The notes under the pieces were generated by a model, which saw only the letters and a program-made list of their open reading frames with translations, did no database searches and was not told the DNA's origin. From assembly GCF_001579845.1 (NCBI RefSeq), contig NZ_CP007440.1, positions 2,112,001 to 2,176,000 of the forward strand: DNA of 64,000 bases, given 5' to 3'. How positions within the stretch are numbered: the stretch's first letter is position 1; each line of letters begins with the position of its first letter. This document shows positions 62,908 through 64,000 of this stretch, piece by piece. This DNA is from Rhodoplanes sp. Z2-YC6860. Its GTDB lineage: Bacteria; Pseudomonadota; Alphaproteobacteria; Rhizobiales; Xanthobacteraceae. The translations under genes were made by a program, and so were the position numbers.

Positions 62908-63019
62908 AACGGGTTTCTCCTTGTGGCCCCGGGCACCATTTCGGTCCGGACAATGCGGTTGTACAATTACACAGATAGGGACTTCAACGCTTTAGAACCG
63001 TTTTAGATCGAGCCCACCC

Positions 63020-64000
63020 ATGTCCGTGATCATGCCAGACCTCGACCAGGCCGTGCTCGCCCGCCGGGCCGAGATCGTCGAGGCGCTGTCGGCCATCGTG
63101 CCGGGCGAGGGGGTGATCTCCGCCGAGCGGGCCATGCGGCCCTTCGAATCCGACGGGCTCACCGCCTACAAGCAACTGCCCATGGTCGTGGTGCTGCCCG
63201 AGACAACGGACCAGGTCGCCAAGGTGCTGCGCTATTGCCACGACCACGGCATCCGCGTGGTGCCGCGCGGGGCCGGCACCTCGCTGTCCGGCGGCGCGCT
63301 GCCGCTCGCCGACGGCGTGCTGCTCGGCATGGGCAAGTTCAACCGGATCCGCGAGCTCGATTTCTCGAACCGCGTGGCGGTGGTCGAGCCCGGCGTCACC
63401 AACCTCGCCATCAGCAAGGCGGTGGAGCACGAGGCATTCTATTACGCGCCCGATCCGTCGTCGCAGATCGCCTGCACCATCGGCGGCAACGTCGCTGAGA
63501 ATTCCGGCGGCGTGCACTGCCTGAAATACGGCATGACCACCAACAACCTTCTCGGCGTCGAGATGGTGCTGATGACCGGCGAGGTGCTGCGCCTCGGCGG
63601 CAAGCATCTCGACGCCGGCGGCTACGACCTGATCGGTGTCATCACCGGCTCGGAGGGGCTGCTCGGCGTTGTCACCGAGGTGACGGTGCGCATCCTCAAG
63701 AAGCCCGAGACCGCGCGCGCCGTGCTGGTCGGTTTTCCGAGCGCCGAGGATTCCGGCGAATGCGTGTCGCGCATCATCGGCGCAGGCATTATCCCCGGCG
63801 GCATGGAGATGATGGACAAGCCCGCGATCCACGCCACGGAAGAATTCGTGCATGCCGGCTATCCGCTGGACGTCGAAGCACTGCTGATCGTCGAGCTCGA
63901 TGGCCCCGCGGCCGAGGTCGACCATCTGATCGAGCGCGTCGAAACCATCGCGCGCGGCTGCAACGCGGTGAGCTGCAAGGTCTCGACCTCGGAAGAGGAG
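63020..64000 (+). CDS. glcD: FAD-linked oxidase, GlcD-like (partial)
   Basis: The gene runs off the right edge; the 327 codons present cover about two-thirds of a glycolate oxidase subunit D. The start is MSVIMPDLDQAVLARRAEIVEALSAIVPGEGVISAERAMRPFESDGLTAYK. The PCMH-type FAD site is clear: VVPRGAGTSLSGGALPLADGVLLGMGKFNRI, CTIGGNVAENSGGVHCLKYGMTTNNLLGVEMVLMTGEVLRLGG and DLIGVITGSEGLLGVVTEVTVRI. Such enzymes oxidise glycolate or lactate, usually with GlcE and GlcF encoded downstream (outside the window). D-lactate dehydrogenase is an alternative identity. Confidence 0.9.
   Translation, partial: MSVIMPDLDQAVLARRAEIVEALSAIVPGEGVISAERAMRPFESDGLTAYKQLPMVVVLPETTDQVAKVLRYCHDHGIRVVPRGAGTSLSGGALPLADGVLLGMGKFNRIRELDFSNRVAVVEPGVTNLAISKAVEHEAFYYAPDPSSQIACTIGGNVAENSGGVHCLKYGMTTNNLLGVEMVLMTGEVLRLGGKHLDAGGYDLIGVITGSEGLLGVVTEVTVRILKKPETARAVLVGFPSAEDSGECVSRIIGAGIIPGGMEMMDKPAIHATEEFVHAGYPLDVEALLIVELDGPAAEVDHLIERVETIARGCNAVSCKVSTSEEE

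Overview
The window is one stretch of GC-rich chromosome from an alphaproteobacterium of the order Hyphomicrobiales (Rhizobiales). It most resembles the Bradyrhizobium, Rhodopseudomonas, Pseudolabrys or Xanthobacteraceae group. This rests on the tkt-gap-pgk-class I fba block next to thiE, Sel1 and efp, on zapA followed by a 6S RNA, on yebC-ruvCAB-ybgC-tolQRAB-pal-cpoB-tilS-ftsH, on DUF2336, DUF4164, DUF2852 and DUF1007 proteins, on orphan Bug/TctC binding proteins, and on intergenic palindromes of a type I remember from this order. No search could be run, so the genus is not fixed. No plasmid, phage or CRISPR locus is visible.

Layout. 0-11.4 kb: efp, a Sel1-repeat protein, a divergent ThiE-like protein, an insert (DUF1007 protein, a small secreted protein, a TctC protein), then the glycolysis/Calvin block fba-pgk-gap-tkt, all on the minus strand, and divergently DUF4164-zapA. 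11.4-21 kb: 6S RNA with a good promoter, then about 8 kb of accessory genes (chromate transporter, multicopper oxidase, MFS exporter, TctC protein, exported MmgE/PrpD protein, cupin, ModA-like protein) before fau, the usual partner of 6S RNA, and a YmdB phosphodiesterase. 21-35.6 kb: DUF2336, yebC, a catabolic-looking minus-strand group (EamA, LVIVD, FAD monooxygenase, class III aminotransferase, TSUP exporter), ruvC, a run of very small genes with cold-shock protein and ribosomal protein S21, a DAO-type oxidoreductase, then ruvA, a cytidine deaminase-like gene and ruvB. 35.6-47.8 kb: DUF2199, GFA-ybgC, a TetR/DUF2852 pair sharing an operator-like palindrome, then the Tol-Pal envelope system, tilS and ftsH. 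47.8-64 kb: accessory genes (FkbM methyltransferase, RraA-like, LLM flavoprotein, MFS, NIPSNAP, an IS110-family element, TctC and SsuA-type binding proteins, an acetolactate synthase-like enzyme, TetR, a B12-binding radical SAM enzyme, a YbdK ligase, cytochrome c), ending inside a glcD-like gene.

How the genes fit together. The core parts are carbon metabolism, division and recombination, and envelope integrity (Tol-Pal). Several conserved blocks (fba/thiE, zapA-6S-fau, yebC-ruvC-ruvA-ruvB-ybgC-tolQ) are each opened up by inserted accessory genes. The inserts mostly encode solute-binding proteins without their own permeases, single-step oxidoreductases and stress genes. The most distinctive items are an IS110-family element inside REP-like palindromes with a candidate bridge RNA region, an MmgE/PrpD protein carrying a TctC-style Tat signal, the duplicated 19-bp operator of the TetR/DUF2852 pair, and the tandem-repeat leader of an rpsU gene that starts with TTG.
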